This document shows, piece by piece, positions 14,344 to 17,087 of a stretch of 17,087 bases of DNA (positions within the stretch are counted from its first letter, which is position 1; each line of letters starts with the position of its first letter). The notes under the pieces are model-generated. The model saw only the letters and a program-made list of their open reading frames with translations, was not told where the DNA came from and made no database searches. The translations under genes were made by a program, and so were the position numbers. This DNA comes from an uncultured Bdellovibrionales bacterium (lineage in GTDB: Bacteria; Bdellovibrionota; Bdellovibrionia; Bdellovibrionales; UBA1609), in NCBI GenBank assembly GCA_937980625.1, contig CALJPJ010000187.1, forward strand, positions 1 to 17,087, read 5' to 3'.

Positions 14344-14437
14344 AGATATTCCTTTTTTACATAGCAATCATTCCAGATAATGCATTTATTTATATCACAA
14401 ACTTTAGGATAAATATATAGGGGAAGGAGTGATAAAT
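14344..14437. promoter_or_regulatory. Divergent control region between the LysR gene and di-haem lipoprotein gene
   Basis: The 94-bp gap holds both ribosome binding sites (AAGGA on the minus strand at 14350-14354; GGAG on the plus strand at 14426-14429) and an A/T-rich middle. The palindrome AATGCATT (14379-14386) lies near the centre and is a possible core of a regulator site. A clear T-N11-A LysR box was not identified with confidence, nor were definite -35/-10 pairs. Regulation of the lipoprotein gene by the neighbouring LysR protein is inferred from layout. Confidence 0.35.
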
Positions 14438-15073
14438 ATGAAAATATTATTTATAAGTATTTTGGTAATTATGCTGATGGGTTGTGGAGATGCAAAACAT
14501 AATTCTTCGGGTAAAAATAATATTGCAGGTATAACAGAAAAAGAAATAATTACTTTTACTGATATACAACCACTTTTAGAGCAAAAGTGTTCAGAGTGCC
14601 ATAACGAAGAGAGTTCCTTGTTTAATGTACTAGACTATGAAGAGTCTTTTTCTAAAATTGATGAAATTAATAATAGAGTGGTTGTTATAAAAGATATGCC
14701 TCAAATTATTAGTATGACTGATAAAGAGAGGGAAGTTATTTCAAGGTGGATAGAAGATGGAGGACTTTTAAGTGATGGTTCACCACCAAGTGATAAAAAA
14801 CCACCAGGAGAAGAAGAGCCTCCTGACGAAGAAGAACCTAATACAGAAATTACTTTTAATAAAATTATTAAGCCATTGTTTGAGTTAAAGTGTGCGTTAT
14901 GTCATAACGCCGAGAGTGGTTTACTAAATGTTTTAGATCATGAAGCTGTAAAAGCAAGATTAGAGGCAATAAAAATAAGAGTTTCTATTGTTAAAGATAT
15001 GCCTCAGTTTGGCTCAATGACTGAAAAAGAACGAGAGCTGGTAGCACTTTGGGTCGATCAAGGTGGAATGTAA
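14438..15073 (+). CDS. Di-haem c-type cytochrome lipoprotein with duplicated domain
   Basis: The 211-residue product has a lipoprotein signal peptide (lipobox LMGC, lipidated Cys16) and two covalent haem-binding motifs, CSECH at 51-55 and CALCH at 152-156. The two halves (about 38-110 and 139-211) are copies offset by 101 residues: each has ITF..I.PL, CxxCH, then VKDMPQ or IKDMPQ, SMT-x-KERE and a closing W(I/V)-x-x-GG. Met87 and Met188 in the DMPQ motif are the likely distal haem ligands. A Pro/Glu/Asp-rich linker (113-135) joins them. It resembles the small cytochrome domains (PSCyt1/CYTC type) found in electron transfer lipoproteins. The ATG at 14438 is preferred over a GTG at 14429 because GGAG (14426-14429) lies 8 nt before it and the signal peptide fits. 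No oxidase or partner gene is adjacent. Cytochrome function is well supported; the partner is unknown. Confidence 0.88.
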   Translation: MKILFISILVIMLMGCGDAKHNSSGKNNIAGITEKEIITFTDIQPLLEQKCSECHNEESSLFNVLDYEESFSKIDEINNRVVVIKDMPQIISMTDKEREVISRWIEDGGLLSDGSPPSDKKPPGEEEPPDEEEPNTEITFNKIIKPLFELKCALCHNAESGLLNVLDHEAVKARLEAIKIRVSIVKDMPQFGSMTEKERELVALWVDQGGM

Positions 15074-15106
15074 GTATTGAGGCTTAAGAGAAGATAAGTA
15101 AAAAAA

Positions 15107-16711
15107 TTAGAACTTAACTGCTTCTCTATAAAGGCCAAATACTTTTCTTAATGAATCACTGATTTCACCGAGAGTTACATGGTCTTTAACAGCATCAACA
15201 AATAAAGGCATTAAGTTATCCTTATTCTCGGCGGCAATAGATATGGCATGTAGGTGAGTTTTTACTTTGTCATTATCTCTACTTTTTTTGAATTTTGTTA
15301 ATCGTTGTATTTGATCACGAGCAACATCTTCAGATATTTTAAGTACATCAACGTCTTTATTTTTATCGGATTGAATAAAATCATTAACGCCAACAATGAT
15401 TTCATTTTTAGATTCTAAATCTAACTGTTGTTGATATGCGGCGTTTTGAATTTCATTTTGTATCCAGCCCTTTTCAATACACTTAATAACTCCACCCATA
15501 TTATCTATACGATGAATATAATCATAAGCCATTTTTTCTATTTGATCAGTTAAGTTTTCTACAAAGTAAGAGCCTGCCAAAGGGTCAATAGTATCAGTAA
15601 CACCAGTTTCGTGGGCAATAATCTGTTGTGTCCTTAGAGCAATAGTAGCTGCTTTTTCAGTGGGTAAGCCAAGAGCCTCATCCATTGAGTTAGTATGTAG
15701 GCTTTGTGTGCCACCAAGCACAGAGGCTAAAGCTTGTATACTTACACGAGCTATATTATTTTCAGGTTGTTGAGCTGTAAGAGTAACTCCTGCTGTTTGA
15801 GAGTGAAAGCGCATTTTAAGGGCCTTTTCATCTGTGACACCAAAACGAGTTTTCATAATATTGGCCCACATTCTTCTGGCAGCTCTAAATTTTGCAATTT
15901 CTTCAAAGAAATTATTATGAACATTAAAGAAAAAACTTAATCGTCGAGCAAAGGAGTTTACATCTAAACCTTGGTTAACTGCTGATTGAACATAAGTAAT
16001 GGCGTTAGATAAAGTAAATGCAAGTTCTTGTACAGCTGTACTGCCTGCTTCTCGAATATGGTAGCCAGAAATACTAATCGTATTCCATAGGGGAACTTCT
16101 TTTGTACAATATTCAAAGATATTTGTGATAATTTGCATGGAAGGTTTGGGCGGATAAATATATGTGCCACGTGCAATATACTCTTTTAGTAGATCATTTT
16201 GTATTGTGCCTCTTAAAACTTTTTTATCAATTCCTCTTTTTTCTGCAACAGCAATATAAAAACTTAGTAAAACAGCTGCAGTAGAATTGATTGTCATAGA
16301 AGTAGAAACTTTATCAAGAGGAATATCTTTTAATAAGACTTCCATATCTTCAATGCTACTAATTGCAACTCCAACTTTGCCAACTTCTCCTGTAGCCATA
16401 ATATGATCAGAGTCGTAGCCCATCTGTGTGGGAAGGTCAAAAGCAACGCTTAGGCCTGTGGTACCTTTATCTAGTAATAACTTATATCGTTTATTGCTTT
16501 CTTGGGCAGAGCCAAAACCAGCATATTGGCGCATTGTCCACAGTCGACCTTTGTACATTGTTTCTTGAACGCCACGAGTAAAAGGAAATTTACCAGGAGC
16601 AGATAAAGAGTTACTTAAATCGCTTGTTACATCTGCTGGCCCGTAAAAATCTTTGAGTTCTAAGTTACTAGATGTTTTATAAGAATTTTTACGGTATTTA
16701 TTTTTTGACAT
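15107..16711 (-). CDS. Methylmalonyl-CoA mutase catalytic (large) subunit, separate from the B12-binding subunit
   Basis: The enzyme interconverts methylmalonyl-CoA and succinyl-CoA using adenosylcobalamin. The 534-residue product holds the TIM-barrel substrate domain (about 20-500) but no cobalamin-binding DxHxxG domain, so it needs a second small subunit, as in split mutases. The residues that bind the substrate in the Propionibacterium enzyme (Tyr89, Gln197, Arg207, His244) appear as Tyr63 (MRQYAGF), Gln171 (GTIQND), Arg181 (ARGTYIYPP) and His218 (SGYHIREAG), all at the same offset of 26. The retained Tyr and Arg favour methylmalonyl-CoA over isobutyryl-CoA, whose mutase has Phe and Gln there. 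The ATG at 16711 lies 9 bp after the biotin carrier stop, with AAGG overlapping that stop region. The small subunit is not in the window. Confidence 0.93.
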   Translation of the reverse strand: MSKNKYRKNSYKTSSNLELKDFYGPADVTSDLSNSLSAPGKFPFTRGVQETMYKGRLWTMRQYAGFGSAQESNKRYKLLLDKGTTGLSVAFDLPTQMGYDSDHIMATGEVGKVGVAISSIEDMEVLLKDIPLDKVSTSMTINSTAAVLLSFYIAVAEKRGIDKKVLRGTIQNDLLKEYIARGTYIYPPKPSMQIITNIFEYCTKEVPLWNTISISGYHIREAGSTAVQELAFTLSNAITYVQSAVNQGLDVNSFARRLSFFFNVHNNFFEEIAKFRAARRMWANIMKTRFGVTDEKALKMRFHSQTAGVTLTAQQPENNIARVSIQALASVLGGTQSLHTNSMDEALGLPTEKAATIALRTQQIIAHETGVTDTIDPLAGSYFVENLTDQIEKMAYDYIHRIDNMGGVIKCIEKGWIQNEIQNAAYQQQLDLESKNEIIVGVNDFIQSDKNKDVDVLKISEDVARDQIQRLTKFKKSRDNDKVKTHLHAISIAAENKDNLMPLFVDAVKDHVTLGEISDSLRKVFGLYREAVKF

Positions 16712-16720
16712 TATATAGCC

Positions 16721-17087
16721 TTATTTAAAAGAGATTAAAATAGCTCCAGATTCAACGGTATCACCTTCCGAAACTAAAATTTCATCAATAACAACGTCAC
16801 GGGAAGCTCTCATTTCATTTTCCATTTTCATGGCTTCCATAATTAAAAGTGGCTCGCCTTCTTTTATTTCTTGTCCTGGCTGAGCAAAAACTTTTACAAT
16901 TTTTCCTGGCATTCCGGAAACTAAATTATTGCCCCCACCTAAAGCACCACCAGATTTTAAGCTCTCATGAAGAATCATTTCGTCATTAAAAATATTTATT
17001 TTTCTAAATGAGCCGCGAGTGTAAACGGTGTATTCAGTTTCATCACCAATGACATCAACCAGATAAGAGCTATTTTTAAAAATAAAG
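16721..17087 (-). CDS. Biotin carboxyl carrier protein (acyl-CoA carboxylase), cut by the window edge
   Basis: The frame stays open from the stop at 16721 to the right edge, so the true start lies beyond 17087; an internal ATG at 16978 would drop a plausible N-terminal part. The visible 122 residues end in a biotinyl domain (about the last 63), with the modification motif EAMKM, whose lysine codon is at 16826-16828. A Gly-rich linker (SGGALGGGNN) and a beta-rich N-terminal part precede it. This matches the carrier subunit of propionyl- or acetyl-CoA carboxylase, or the end of a larger carboxylase alpha chain. It is 9 bp before the mutase gene, which favours propionyl-CoA carboxylase: propionyl-CoA is carboxylated to methylmalonyl-CoA, then rearranged to succinyl-CoA. 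The missing upstream part could hold a biotin carboxylase domain. Confidence 0.9.
   Translation of the reverse strand, partial: FIFKNSSYLVDVIGDETEYTVYTRGSFRKINIFNDEMILHESLKSGGALGGGNNLVSGMPGKIVKVFAQPGQEIKEGEPLLIMEAMKMENEMRASRDVVIDEILVSEGDTVESGAILISFK

Noticed and set aside
14344..14367. TTG start eight codons upstream for the LysR gene
   Set aside because: There is no ribosome binding site before the TTG, whereas AAGGA precedes the GTG at 14343 by 6 nt, and LysR helix one starts right after it.
16721..16978. Complete 85-residue biotin carrier starting at the ATG at 16978
   Set aside because: The frame is open upstream to the window edge with plausible beta-rich coding sequence and no ribosome binding site before this ATG, so the gene is partial.

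Overview
This is a low-G+C (by eye roughly one third) Gram-negative chromosomal segment. It carries ten complete protein-coding genes of recognisable family, one of unknown family, one complete mutase gene and one gene cut by the right edge. No RNA gene, CRISPR array, insertion sequence or prophage was seen. The mix points to a member of the Bdellovibrionota (Bacteriovoracia/Oligoflexia type): many lipoproteins, an LpoA-like lipoprotein, a DksA/TraR-like protein, split methylmalonyl-CoA mutase, Tat genes and a subtilase lipoprotein. That placement is an inference from gene content and base composition, not a proven identification.

Layout. Positions 83-6950 are all on the minus strand and read, in transcription order, hemW, grpE, a TPR plus periplasmic-binding lipoprotein, a DksA/TraR-family protein without its zinc cysteines, and lon. 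A possible terminator hairpin follows lon at 41-81. This block joins protein folding and quality control (GrpE, Lon), haem delivery (HemW), stringent-type transcription control and an envelope lipoprotein. Divergent from hemW, with only 16 bp between the two start codons, a plus-strand run begins: a fused two-half M16 peptidase (6967-9573), an unrecognised 201-residue protein, tatB and tatC (to 11511), then a subtilisin-family lipoprotein (11749-13389).

The stretch from 11.7 to 15.1 kb looks most accessory. The subtilase lipoprotein converges on a short LysR-type regulator, and between their ends lies a striking imperfect palindrome of about 136 bp with a GC-rich core. The regulator is divergent from a lipoprotein with two c-type haem motifs made by an internal duplication. 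At the right edge, on the minus strand, a biotin carrier protein (cut by the window) is followed after 9 bp by the catalytic subunit of methylmalonyl-CoA mutase, suggesting a propionyl-CoA to succinyl-CoA pathway.

Starts that differ from the longest open frame were chosen from Shine-Dalgarno sequences: TTG for grpE, GTG for the LysR gene, and internal ATGs for the two lipoprotein genes at 5083 and 14438. No convincing large undescribed system is present. The best leads are the convergent-gene palindrome, the zinc-less DksA relative, the duplicated di-haem lipoprotein with its divergent regulator, and two small dyads placed where ribosome-binding sites should act (upstream of tatB and of the subtilase).
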